Below are positions 35,725 to 47,764 of a stretch of DNA of 64,000 bases, piece after piece. A program made the translations under genes and the position numbers. The notes under the pieces were generated by a model. That model was not told where the DNA came from. It worked only from the letters and a program-made list of their open reading frames with translations, and searched no databases. Origin of the DNA: Helopsaltes ochotensis (lineage: Eukaryota; Chordata; Aves; Passeriformes; Locustellidae); the NCBI GenBank assembly GCA_013400155.1, contig VXBM01000093.1, positions 1,129,127-1,193,126 of the forward strand. Reading direction: 5' to 3'. Each line of letters opens with the position of its first letter. Position 1 is the stretch's first letter.

Positions 35725-38700
35725 TTGGAGTAAAGAGCCAAAAGCAGATATGCCATAGTAACATCAATCATCTGTCTGGAGACTTTAGGATGTTCAAGTA
35801 GTCTGTACCACTCATGAGGACTAAAGGAGTCACCTCTAGTTGTGTCAGCAAAAAATTTCAATGCCTAGAGAGCAAAGGCTGAGTGAAGCCTCTGCTACCA
35901 AAAATCAAACCCTGTCTCTGGGCTTAAGCTGTTGTTCAAGAGCCAGTGCCTGGAAGTTTAGTGAAAAACCACTCTCTTCCTAAAAGGGCACTGGCTTTAT
36001 CCTTCACACTCATCTCCTATCATGACAGAATTTCTCCCCCCCGTACCCTCACCTCCACCTTTCCCCATGCCTTTATCTCTTGCTTTCCTTTTTTTCCTTT
36101 CATGCCGAGGTCCTGGCAAGTAAGAAGGCAGTCGACTGGATTTCTTCATGACTGAGCCAGTTAAAATGGCTATTTTGGTGATGATCCCAGCCTTGGGTGT
36201 GTGGCCAGCAGTGAGGCAAACCCAGAGTGACCACACAGTCAGTGAGTCCTGGGCTGGCTTTGAAACTCTTTGGAGCAAGCACTTCCCACTTCTTGCAAGC
36301 GTTTTGTACAGCATTCCTTAATCTTACATTTTGTTCTCTGGGAGTACATTTGTTATTAATCACTGGCTTGCACATTAATGCAGTGCTTTATAACAGTTAA
36401 ACCAGATATTCCATCCTAGCAACTCAAATTAATATTTGTTTGAATAATCTATTTAAGATGATGTCTGGCCAGCAGTGTGGTCTGGCTGGAAGCACTCTGC
36501 TCTCCCAAGCGGACGTTTTCTTTTGGTTTGTTCCATATTTTATTCCTCTGCTCTTATTTTATATTGTCTCCCCAAATCTTCCACTCAAATCGCTTTCTCC
36601 AGCAATGGTTCCTCTTGTGTTCAACCCATGAAGGTCAAAGTACTTTTTTTCATTGCTTGTCCTAATCCTCTGGGACAAATGGCTCCATTGGAACCAAATA
36701 TTTTTGAGGAACTTATTTTTGTAGCTTTTTGTACTACCTAAGATTCAAGTTGAGACACATATTCTGGGTACAAAATATATATGTTGCATGAAACAAAATA
36801 TTCTGTGTTTGTGTACATACGTGCATCTGTATTTATTTTATTACTTTGCAGCATGGCAGTTAATTAGATGTGTCATCACTCTGATGTTGTTTCAAGGACT
36901 GTCTTCTGCAAGGTCAAAGTCCTCCTGTATTAATTTAAATGCATCATGATAGAAATTACTCAAAACTGAAGAAGAATCAGATACTGATTTGGAATGGATA
37001 TAAATGTTCTCCTTTTTTGGAATATTTGAAGTCTAAAGCCAACTTCCACAGGTCAAACTTCTCTCTAAAAAACACAAATGAGTGGCAACCCATGTCCAGT
37101 AGTAATTTCTCCACTGAATCATAGTCAGAGTCCAGTCCCAAGTCCTTCTGTGCTTTGAGAAAGTACAAAGTTTTCTGCTTTAGGCTGGCCACAGACTGCC
37201 TTGGAAAACAAAATTTTCAGAACTGTTCAATTTCAGAATGCTGCACGGGTAAAAATTTGCTTTGACAACACCCCTCTGAGGTACAGGGATCAGTGTAACG
37301 TGCCCTGACTTCACACGATGCTGTGAACACAACCTGTGCAGTGGGAGTCAACTTTGCCCGGTCAGCTCTGGACCAGATCCACAGAGAATAAATGGATGGA
37401 AAGAGGGGAAAACACAACTTTTCCAGACCTCGGGATTTTTCAAAGCCTAAGACAATACACGTGCTCTGGGACATTATGGTTCCTTTTTAGCTAAGTATGT
37501 TTTCAGAAATCTATTTCCAGCTACTCTGACTGCAAATAGCGTGAATGACTGGTTCCCCATGGGTATTAATTTCACATTGTATCATGTAAAATTTTCTCCT
37601 CATCTAAAACTGTAGCACTTTTCACTGAGACTAAAAGATATCTTTTATTTTTTCAAAAGAACAAATTATTTTTCTCCAGTTACAAAACAGCCCAGCCCAT
37701 AAACTACAATGACCAGTTTAAAAATTCCTTCCTCAATCAATTCAAGGTGGGTTTTTAAAAGTGTACTCAATTGAGATGAATGGATTCTTTCCTTGAAAAG
37801 CTGCATTTAAATTGATAAGCACAAAAAAAAGACTTCCAGAAGCAAGTTGTGCAAACCACTACATCACAGAGGATTCCCTTAATTTGAAGTCTTTCCAAAA
37901 AAAAAGTGAGAATCGCTGATGCTATGCATGTCTGATTCCTTGCTTGATTTGTATCAGTCAAATAGTTGTTGCTGGAAGAAGCCAGCAGAAACCAAAGCAG
38001 TGACCTGCCTTTGTGTTGTTTAAGGATTTCCCTATCCAATGTCAGATGGGGGTGTTTATTCTCAGAGACACAGACTGTAGCATGTATCCATCATAACTAT
38101 ATTCACGTTCACCTACAGTTACATTAATCCAAGCACACACTGCACAATTGTTGCAATTTATATGTCTCTTTATGATTATAAAGTAGAAAGCATTAATACA
38201 TTGCCAAGATTGTTGATCACATGACCATCTCTTAAAAAATCCATCACTGTGTTCTCCCTGGTATTCCAGAGAAAGACCAATCCTGAGTTTGACGAACCTC
38301 ACACTCTCCTGACTCCACATCCACCTCTCTTAGCAGCCAAACTGAGATTATGAAAATCTTCTCCCCAAGGATGCAGAATTACCAGAGGGCCTCAGCATCA
38401 CAGATTCAAATGAGAAATCAACCTATTCAAACTGACCATCCCACAAAAATTTCTGGGCATCCGTGAGACCTTCCCTCAATCAAAAAAGGATAATTGCAAA
38501 ACAGGGGTCTGTAATTCATATACCTGGCAATATACTTTCTCCTGAAGACCAGAAAAGAACTAGAAAGATATAGTTACAGCTGTGTCCATTTGTAGATGTG
38601 TAGAAAAGCTACTGTGCTGTAAGACAAATTGGGAGTTTTAACCAGATATCGATAGGTTGTTGGATCACCGAGCATCTTTACTACAACAAGATTTTACACA

Positions 38701-39170
38701 AAGATGACTCCTTTAAACATTTGCAATCTCTTTTTATGTACAGCTGTTAGGAGGATGTAACAATTTTATCATTGTGTTCTTATCTGTGAGACCTTGTCTT
38801 TGGTCTTGAGATTAATCCAGGACAAACCTATTCTTTTAGCTCACTTCTGAAACTAAAGACTTTTCAGCTAATCTTTGTAGCAATCTATTGCAATCAAATT
38901 TGCTCAGTACCACGTACTTAACTTTAAAAGCTCTTTTTGTCTGTGACCTTGGTGGGAAAGCAGTATGCTCCATTACTATTTTTCTTCCGTATTATTTATG
39001 CTGAAAAGCAGCTGGTCCTTTATGAATATCCCACTATTTGACTCAAAGACTGAGTATTTTAGCTCCCCTTAAGAGTTTTGTAACTCCTCTTATAACCGAC
39101 ACTTCCCTTGACCTCACTCCCTTCCCCACCATCCACAGAAGATTTACAGAAAGGATGGAATGGGGATTTG
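35725..39170. other. unique non-coding DNA
   Basis: No exon or repeat family is recognised. The part at 36740-36970 is AT-rich and unique and could be an element of the same kind as the other enhancer candidates. A pyrimidine-rich patch lies at 36028-36100. Confidence 0.5.

Positions 39171-39231
<61 letters not shown>
39171..39231 (+). repeat. 61-base poly(A) homopolymer
   Basis: An uninterrupted run of 61 A inside otherwise unique DNA. CR1, the main bird LINE, does not end in poly(A), and I recognise no retroposed mRNA in the few hundred bases upstream. No flanking target-site duplication is evident. The origin is unknown and assembly error in length is possible. Confidence 0.95.
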
Positions 39232-39233
<2 letters not shown>

Positions 39234-40366
39234 TGTATGATTTTCATCCTGCATCCCTAGAAGGCAATTTCTAACTATTAGTGGGGCCAAAACGCACACA
39301 GTACCAACTGAGCTCATGCAAAGCTATTTCTTACTGATTTATGGAACTGAGGGGAGAAGAAGGAGAGATTTCTCCTGAAAAACAGGGCCTGCTTTATGAT
39401 GCTTGGGTTTGCTTCTAATAAAACTTTTGGAAAGAAGAAGCGGGAGCAAATGTTTCCGGGTTTTGGTATTATCATTAAAAAGTTCCAGTGTTTGTTAAAA
39501 CCTCCTCTGACACTAAGCTCTTGCCGCTCCCGATGCAGTCCATGGGAACTGGCAGCCCTTCCAGAAATGGACGCTCTAAATGCTGGCTCATGGCAGGCAA
39601 CTTCACATCTAGCCAATTCCCGAGTCTTTATCCAGGTTTTACTCAGCCTTTACTCAATCAAAGCTCTCACTTAGGAGCAGTAAATAAGGACTTTAGCAAC
39701 TGGCCCAAAGGATAGGTTCCACAGCGTGCAAGGGAACTCTTATTAAGTGTGGGCGTTAGTCAGCAATAAGCCCTCCTCCACCTCTTAAACTTTTGGTGTT
39801 CCCACAAGGGAAGCTATTGAAAGCCTGAGCTTTGTAAGTTCAATTCCCTTTGCTGGCTTATAACACAGCTGCTATATATTATCTTATACATTTGACCACA
39901 AAGGTGCATTCTATAGGCAAGACTCATCCACTCCTGCCATCCCTTTTTATTCATTCACCGCTTTTCAGCATAATGTTTGGGGACCCTGTTCTCAGCCACT
40001 TGTACACTTCAGCACTTGAAACACACCAAGAGGGACAATCGCTTGACTGATATCTCCATCTCAGTATCTATACCCGTCTCTCTGTTTCTCTAGCTTTCTA
40101 CCCAAGCCATTGTGCTCACCAATTGTGCTATCATAAAGCAGAGTGTTGGGCTGTTTTGTGACGATGAAGAACCATGCAATCACAAGCTTTATTGCATACC
40201 ATCCCATCCAGTGACCCCTGTTCTTATCATGAGAGCCCATTCAAGGGGAAATTACACCAGACTTCAACGGGGAAAGTGTCCCTCTGTTTCCAGGCTATTC
40301 AGGACAAAAGGTGAGAACCGCAGAACAAGCCTCTTCTGCTTTAATTGTGAAATGTTTCGAGCAATT
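39232..40366. other. unique non-coding DNA
   Basis: No recognised feature. A 100-codon minus-strand frame at 39314-39616 is judged to be chance. Confidence 0.5.
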
Positions 40367-40446
40367 GGAGGGGGGGGGTGTGGGAGATGGGAAGGGGGGC
40401 TAAGGGGGATGGGGAAAGAGAGAGGGGGAAAAAAAAAAAAGAAAAA
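40367..40446 (+). repeat. G-rich purine tract with G-quadruplex potential
   Basis: Seven runs of three or more G follow one another at 40370-40378, 40382-40384, 40389-40391, 40394-40399, 40404-40408, 40411-40414 and 40424-40428. Most loops are short (2-4 bases). A run of A follows. Four or more G-runs with short loops satisfy the usual intramolecular quadruplex rule on the plus strand. It is also an almost pure purine strand. Confidence 0.85.
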
Positions 40447-40579
40447 CTCTATTGAGATCAGGTGGTCCCATTTCCCAGAGATAAACAAGTTCAATGAAAT
40501 ACTGGCCAACAGAGTTACCCTATCCTCAACAGGCTTTTGTTTTTTTAAAAAAGGACTAAAATAACCACTTGGGAATGTT

Positions 40580-41110
40580 AAATCAAGGCATGGCATTTTA
40601 ATATGAAAATGGAGGCCTAGTATATTTTTGCTCCCTCTGACAACGATTGCCCTCAATTAGATCACATACTCAGTAAATTGGTTGCTGCAAGGGGTTTGTG
40701 ATCATAAAAATAATCATACATGGCAAGTTCCTTTCAAACCTGAGTGGTTTTTTGCTGTTGTTGGGGTTTTTTCTCTGCTTTTTGCTTATTGCCATAGTAA
40801 CAACAAGTGTATATTTTGACTTGCTTCCAAAATAATATTCAAGAATGTTCTTTTCATCCATTTTTAAGAGGAATCATTTTGAATATTTGAATTATATTTT
40901 CCAATTAGGTGAACTGAAGTGTTTTCCAGCAGCTCTTTTTCCACCTTGTTTACAGAAAATGGGAAATTTTTATTGCACCAAGGATTTTCAAGACAATAGC
41001 CACAGAGACCATTTTCCAGTGTTGTTTGTAATATCTAACTTAGTGCTAATTTTTAATGGATGGGGTTCCATAGGGATTTGTTTGCAAATTTCATCAGCTT
41101 GAGTTCCTGC
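40580..41110. other. candidate conserved non-coding element
   Basis: Unique AT-rich sequence with homeodomain-type cores and no recognised repeat. The low-complexity T/G patch at 40747-40785 is the only simple-sequence feature. Enhancer-like by composition; not proven. Confidence 0.27.
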
Positions 41111-42479
41111 TTCATTTGCTGAAATGCAGTACTTGGAATTGACCCAGTGAGCAGGAACACTCTTGCTCTTTTTAAAACATTGCTGTATACTACAACAAAC
41201 AGTGATTGGTTATCAAAAATAAAATGCTTGATTGTCTACAGATTTGGAGCACACAATTTTTGACTTGGATGAGCTGCTGATTTATATTCACCACTGACAC
41301 AGCTTAAACAAACACACACATTTTATTTCAAGCCTTGTTTTTCTTCAGAAGCCAATAGGATGTGCTCAGCTCAGAACAAAAGCAATTTTATTTCTTCATA
41401 TTTGCCCGGGTAATACACCCTTCAGCCTGGATCATGAGTGGATGAAAGCCAATCTGACTTTGCCAAACCCACAGTTTCACCCTCCTTCAGCAGCAAAGTG
41501 TCTGTCACTTCAAAAGGAATCCAAAGCACTCAAATCTTTAAGGGATTGCTTAAGAAAGGCTTGATATGCTCCTGTGTCTGGACTCATCTCCAAAAATATA
41601 CGATCTTGAGGTTTTCCTAGCGACAGCAATGGCCATCACACGTGAACTTCATAAACACAGAGAAGAAGGAAGCACTTTTAATCCCAGGAGCTCATTTTAG
41701 CAGAGCGTGCTTCTGGTGGTGCTGTTGTAGACACTTAGGACTTGCTCCTCAGTGGAAACCAACGTCTGCAAACTCTCCAAGGTGTAAATATTAGGGCTTA
41801 TTGAAAATCAAGCTGCACTCTCCACCTCTAACAGCATAAACACAGTTAACCTGCTGAATGCTTCTGCACAGGGAAAAAAATAGTCTCACACATTGAATTC
41901 ATACAAGACCCATTTCCAAAAGGGACTGTAGGTAGAAAAGTTCCTGAAATACCAAAGGGTCATCCAGGGCCTCTCAAGTTCCAGTCCTGGCCTCAATATA
42001 GGATTGAGTCAGTCTCAAGAGCCCCTGGATCTCTGAAAAGCCATATCAACTCATCCATGTTCAAGCCTTGTAGAAGCACCTTGTCCCAAGAAACCTCTAA
42101 GATGAAACGCAGCAGAAATATCTAAAGCATAAAGCATTATTTGTGTGGTGCTGGGGAAAGGAGCAGGAGTGGAGGGGGAGATGCATTGAAAGGGAGTTTT
42201 TACAATGTCAAGGCATGATGGACTCTTTGCAAACAAAGGTGAAGGTTTGGGTCTGCCAAGTTTCTCCAGTCTCAGGCTATGGTGGATTAGACCCACAGGC
42301 TTTTTTTTTTTTTTTTTGATAGAGTTTCAGGCTAAGCAGGCAAACTCAAACACTGTGCTATATCCATCCTCACTTTCATTACACCATGAAACAAGCAATT
42401 AAAAAAAAAAAAGAAATCAACAAACTGTTCAAACATGTTTGATCAGAAAGCACTTAAGCAACACAGAAGGAATCCACAG
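41111..42479. other. unique non-coding DNA
   Basis: A T17 run lies at 42301-42317 and an A-run near 42400-42412. Otherwise no exon, RNA gene or repeat family is recognised. Confidence 0.5.
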
Positions 42480-43030
42480 CTTTTGATATTACTTTAATAC
42501 ACTAATATCTTAATCCTTTACCAGTGACAGACTACATATTTAAATCCCTAATGGGACCTGGTTTCCAAATTACATTATTTAATGTTTATTCAGTGAATAA
42601 TCCAAATAGTATTTAACACCACTGAAGAAAAAACACACACACCCCCTGGGTGGATTGTCTGCTTTTCCTTTGCTTCATAATTACCCAACCAAGGGCCCTA
42701 TTAAATAACTCCATTTTTTATGGTCTTAAAGTGAAATGAACCCTCTATTTGAACATTGCAGAAGAAACACTTCAGGCACACATGCACACTGTAAAATCCA
42801 GCTCCACTTCAGAAACTTTCCACTGATCAAAATTGTTTTGATCCATTTGAACACTTTCTAGCCAGACACATTTAATACCAAAGGGCCTGATCTGGGCTCC
42901 ATTCTGGAAAGAGAACAAAAGGAAACACCAAGGGAGCATAAAAAAAATGGTAATGGCTTGTCAATTTAATCTCCATGTGTCAAAGTGGGGAAGTTAATGG
43001 CCTGTAAGTTTATAATATAATTGAGACACT
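42480..43030. other. candidate conserved non-coding cluster
   Basis: AT-rich and unique, with numerous TAAT/ATTA cores. It holds a perfect short inverted repeat at 42825-42843: 8-base arms GATCAAAA and TTTTGATC around TTG. The outer half also matches TCF/LEF-type CAAAG-like sites only loosely. Constraint is inferred from appearance. Confidence 0.28.
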
Positions 43031-45572
43031 TTCAATGGGATTTGTGCCACCCAGCTGTGAACACAACTGGCAGAGCTGTAATCACCCAAGCTCCCTTATT
43101 ACCCAGCAGAAAGGCTCTTCCCCTCCTCTGTGGTGGGAGCTGAGGCATCCTCGGGGAAAGGGAGGTCTCTGAGTGTGGGGCTGGTGTTGGGCAGCACGAA
43201 AACAAGCCATGTGGTGCTGTCACAGCATGTCCGGATGCTCCCTTGCCTGATCCCCATGGTGCTTTCCCCCAAGCCTTGCCCAGAGGTATCCCACTCCTGT
43301 GAACCCACAGGGATGGACTGAACCCTAATTCTGTCCCTTAGGAAAGCCAATCCCTTGGTCAGCGGAATTCACTCATTTCCCTGGGGAAAAGTACTTGGTT
43401 CCTCTAATGAACAGAACACAAATCCTTCACTGCCAAAGATGAGCCATTCTGAAGAGACAAGGCATCTTCTTTACCCCACAAACTCCTCAAGCAGAGGAAC
43501 TCAGCCCAGACACACACCTGCAATAACAGATGCTCCTGTTGTGGTACCCATATTTCCATGCCTTTCTTTCAAACCTGTTTCAAATCAAGGCCAGGCCTTT
43601 TGCTTCTTCTGTCAAACATCTCTAACTGAAACTTTCAATCTTTGCTATAGAAATCAATTCAAGTAGTTCCAGAGGCTGTGAGTTAAAAGTGTGGGTGGAA
43701 GAGGAGACACGCGGGAAAAATCAGTTTGCCTCCTTTTGGAGTGATGAATAATTTGGGGATTAATTTGTAACAGCAATAAAACCAAGGCTTTTGAAAGAGA
43801 TCTCTCTGGCTAAGATCTGCATAGTAGTTATCACAAAGAACCAATGGTGACCATTCCAGCATTTAACTGTTTTCATTTACACAGTTAAAAAATAGCCAGT
43901 GCAACTCCAGAGCCCCATGTTTTGACATCAGAGCTCCTAGCAAGCTGTCAACATTTCCATTAAAGAGCCCTGCTTGGGGAGCTGGACATGCCAACAGCTT
44001 GGGGAGCGTTTGCCTTGCAATAGAAGGCAGATGTTACTGCAGGTTGGGATGTAAATAGAAAGGTTCAGGGATGCACGGACAGCCAGCTCCCAGTAAACCA
44101 TCAGCTTCTGCTGATGGGAAGTCCTGAATTATCTCCTGCTGTCCCAGATGACACCTAACTTCTCCTAAAAGAGAAGGTGTTCAACACAGGCTGTCCCTGG
44201 CAACATCCTAAATGCACTACCAAGGGACTGGGATGCTCCTGCCCCGTTGGGAATGAGGGGTCAGGGGAAGGCTGCCCAACCCAACACCGGCACAGGGGCT
44301 TCTGGAGAGATGCTGATTTAAGGACTGTCAGTGCACAGCCCTTAGAGAGTGCAAAGCCCTTGGTCTCAGCACGAGACATTCAACTTTCCTACCTCAATAA
44401 TACAAGGAGATTTTGTTCCCGGCAATAGTGTTCATGTTTTTATGATGTGGTTGGCTGAAAGAATTAGAAGTCCTTCCTGCAAACCAAGGCAAGCATCCCC
44501 AATATTTATATTTTTGAGAGGGCTTAGGTGGTATTTTTTTGGACTTTTGACTATAGTTCATGTTACTGGCAGCAAAGGAAAGAAGAAATAGCACCTGATT
44601 CTTTTCCTTGTGGAACAGGGAACCTCAGTTATTAATGAGATATATGAGGTGACTCTCATACAAGCCTCACTGTAACAAAGCTCCTCATAATCACTGGTGG
44701 ATTTCATCCTACCTTTATACAAGGCAGTGCATATTTATCCTTACTACACACGAGACGGGACTCCAGCAATAATGAAGTGACTCCCCAAGTGGTGCTGGGA
44801 ACCTGCCTAGATCTCATTGCTCCCAGTACAATTCTCCCCTGAAGCAGCATGGTGTTTTGGGGAGTGATGCTGAGAGCCAACACTGGGCTGCGTGGACATT
44901 GCAAAAGGGAAAGAGAAATCAAAACGTGTGGCGCAGTCTGAGATCTGAATGCACCGGCAGGGTCAGGGAGCTATTTTACTTGCTACCACTGTGAACTCCA
45001 GGAATGGAATCAATTAGTATTAGTTTAAAACATCATCTGTTTCAGTTTAACAGAAAGCTTCTGTTCAATGAAATACAGGGTCGGTAAATGAAAACTAAAA
45101 GTCGATCTGATTTTAGAAACTCCTAAGGTACTACGCTAGGTGTGGCAAAGAGGTGAATCACACCTCTGCCACAAATGTGTGTAACGAGGCACTACTCTTG
45201 CTTTTCTTCATGCATTCATAGAAGAATATCCCTGCACGTCATGCATGTGCACAAGGCACAAATCTGTGATCAGCAAGATGGTTCACTAGCAACCTTGGAG
45301 ATGTGTGGCGGCATTTCCTTCATTCCACCTCAAATAGTCTTGGGTGATAAAACAGCTACTTTGGAATGGATGTTTGCCCAGGTAATTAAAAGCATCTTTA
45401 AATCACAATGGAAGAATTTCTTTCCAGGCATCGCTTCTGTCTTTAGACAGATAAAATCTGTGTGTTTGGGGTTTTTTTACCATAGACTCTGATGGGCTAT
45501 GGTAGGAGGATTCATTGGAGAGCTACAAAATAAGAGTTTTCCAAGGCAATGAACTTAAGCCAAGCAATACTG
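43031..45572. other. unique non-coding DNA
   Basis: No recognised exon or repeat family. Open frames of up to 105 codons are scattered over both strands without domain character. Confidence 0.5.
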
Positions 45573-45632
45573 CCTTTTTTTCTTTCTTTCTTTTTTCTTT
45601 TCTTTCTTTCCTTTTTTTTTTTTTTTTTTTTT
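45573..45632 (+). repeat. pyrimidine tract (CTTT)n-T21
   Basis: Degenerate CTTT units of about 38 bases pass into an uninterrupted run of 21 T at 45612-45632. A low-complexity polypyrimidine repeat. Confidence 0.9.
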
Positions 45633-47199
45633 ATGTTTTTTAAAACAGTGTCATCCTTTCCAATTCAAAACACATCTTGGCTCCTCAGGGGGACAACTGG
45701 CTTGCTCCTGACGTAAGTATCTTACAAGGCCAACAGCGTACATAGGTATTTTATAGGTAAAACAGGAGCCACGTTATTGAAAAACTGAACTTCCTTGCAG
45801 TGATCTTAGCTATGGAAAAGAAAATCCATTGGCTGCAGTTGCACCTTTTGTTTCCTACCCAGAATTATGAGACCAGAGCTAAGGGACACTATAAAGACAG
45901 TTTAATGTTACTGTTCCAGCAATTACTACTAAGCTGCTTGAATTTCTCATTCCAATTTTTTATTTTCTGAATGCCCCCTTCCCTCTTTTAATACGCTTTT
46001 GTCTTTTCTCTGTTTATTTTTTTGAGAAAACAGAACAGCAGAGGCAGGAAGCAAACTAAAGATGCGTTTTTGCCTCCTGTCTCATATGGATTTTAGGAAT
46101 AAAGAGACAGAATGAAGGGAAAATCAAGGGAGACAATACAGTTTTTTTTCAATTTTCCCATCCAAAAAATAACCAAAGCAACCCTAAGCAAATACTTGTC
46201 TGCAAAGCATCTTCGTTTTCCAAACAGTCATTCAAGGTTTCATTAGTCCCACTGGTCCCTCAGCTCTGCCTGCCCTGGTTGGCAGAGCAACCCTCTCCTC
46301 TCCACATGCCATTTTCGTGCTATGAGTGCAAAAATTGGTGATGGTACCACTCCCTGCACTGCACAGCTCTCCTTAATCCAGTGTGTTGGTTAAGCAATTC
46401 CGCTAAGAAACCACCATGCAGACAGCAAGAAGAAAGCAGAGATGAGCAGGCTTAATCTCACTTGGGATAACACATTCCTCAACTGGATGATGAATTGCTG
46501 ACAGAGCTGGAGAGGAAAGCCCAGCCTGGCCTCCTGCGGACACCCAGCACAGCACAATGTCAGCAAAAAAGCTGTGGAAAGGTCTAGGGAGGGAGTGGGG
46601 GGCGAGATGAAACAGCTGCTGGGCTTAGAAATAGGTGGAAAACGGCATCACAGGCCACTGCAGTGAGGAAATGCGAAAGTGGAAACTTCTAGATATATTT
46701 TTACATGGCAATAATGATTTTAGCATCTGCATAAGGCACACGAGCCAGGGTTTGGATCCCTTCTTGGTTAAATCACTTAAGGCCCTGTTCTGCCTGAAAG
46801 GAATAATCTCCTTGTTTTTATTGCTGTCTTATAAACTTTCCATCCCAATCTACTAACGAAATTAAGTGACAGAAGGACTGTCAAATAAATTCTACAAGGG
46901 GGTTGTGGGAGAGGAAAGAAAGGTTTGAGCTTACAGAGTCAGGGCAGGGGGAGCACGTTGAACATCTAAAGCCCAGCACACAAGGACGGCCATTGGGAAA
47001 GCAGCTCTTTGGGGCTCGTAGGGCCACAAAACCAACCCTGAAGCACGACTACCGCTCCCTGCTAGATGTTTGCTGCCCCCGTTATACCCCAGCTGGAGGA
47101 AGACCACGGTAGGCAGGGAACTGAGACCTCCAGAGATGAAGCATTAAGAAGCCATCCCCTTTCCAGATGGTGTAACTGATGCTGATTGACCTAAATGAT
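45633..47199. other. unique non-coding DNA
   Basis: Nothing recognised except a short G-rich patch with three G-runs near 46588-46603. Confidence 0.5.
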
Positions 47200-47460
47200 G
47201 TCATGCGGCGAACAGCACCGGCCCATGCTGTGTGCACCGTCCCCGAGAGCAGGGGAACAATGGGGAGCGGAGCAGGGCACAATGCAGGCTGCGGGAGGCT
47301 GCTCGGCGCCGGGGTCACAAGGTGCAGAGCACAACAGCGGAGCAGATATTTGCAGCATGCCTTTGCCTCTGCTAGGGGTGTGCCCGGCTTCTGTGCTGCG
47401 GGAGAAAACGACATCCTCCGGGATGGGAGGTGGCGGGAGGCAACTGGGAAAGCAGAGCTC
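47200..47460. promoter_or_regulatory. small CpG-rich patch
   Basis: About 16 CpG dinucleotides fall in about 250 bases, with raised GC, against CpG-poor surroundings. Overlapping open frames of 99-166 codons cross it, as expected for GC-rich DNA with few stops, and none resembles a known family. It could be a weak CpG island, an orphan enhancer or promoter, or a short first exon. It is weaker than the island at 57.6 kb. Confidence 0.35.
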
Positions 47461-47702
47461 TGGTGTTCCTGGTTTTACCTGTTCTTTCTCATGACATTTG
47501 TAATAGTCCGTCCTGAATCTGACCAACACCGCACAAGAGTGATTCTGGATTTGCAGAAGTGGCAGACTGTATTCTCCACGTTGGCTCATCCAGTTTGGTT
47601 TTCCCTGAAATACCCTGACACACATGCTCATATGCCTGTAACACGAGAAGCTGAAAATATCACAATTACTTTTTTTTAAAGGAGTGTTTTTTACAATTCT
47701 CA

Positions 47703-47764
47703 GTAATTCCTGAAGTGCAATTAACTAATTTTAAATTAATTACATCATAAATTACTAATTACAT
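47703..47764. promoter_or_regulatory. dense cluster of ATTA/TAAT cores
   Basis: About nine ATTA or TAAT tetramers lie within some 62 bases, including overlapping TTAATTA palindromic forms. Homeodomain proteins bind TAATT-type cores, so the cluster is a possible homeobox-factor platform. AT-rich chance composition is the alternative. Confidence 0.25.

Noticed and set aside
46588..46603. G-rich patch considered as a quadruplex
   Set aside because: Only three adequate G-runs are present, one short of an intramolecular quadruplex.
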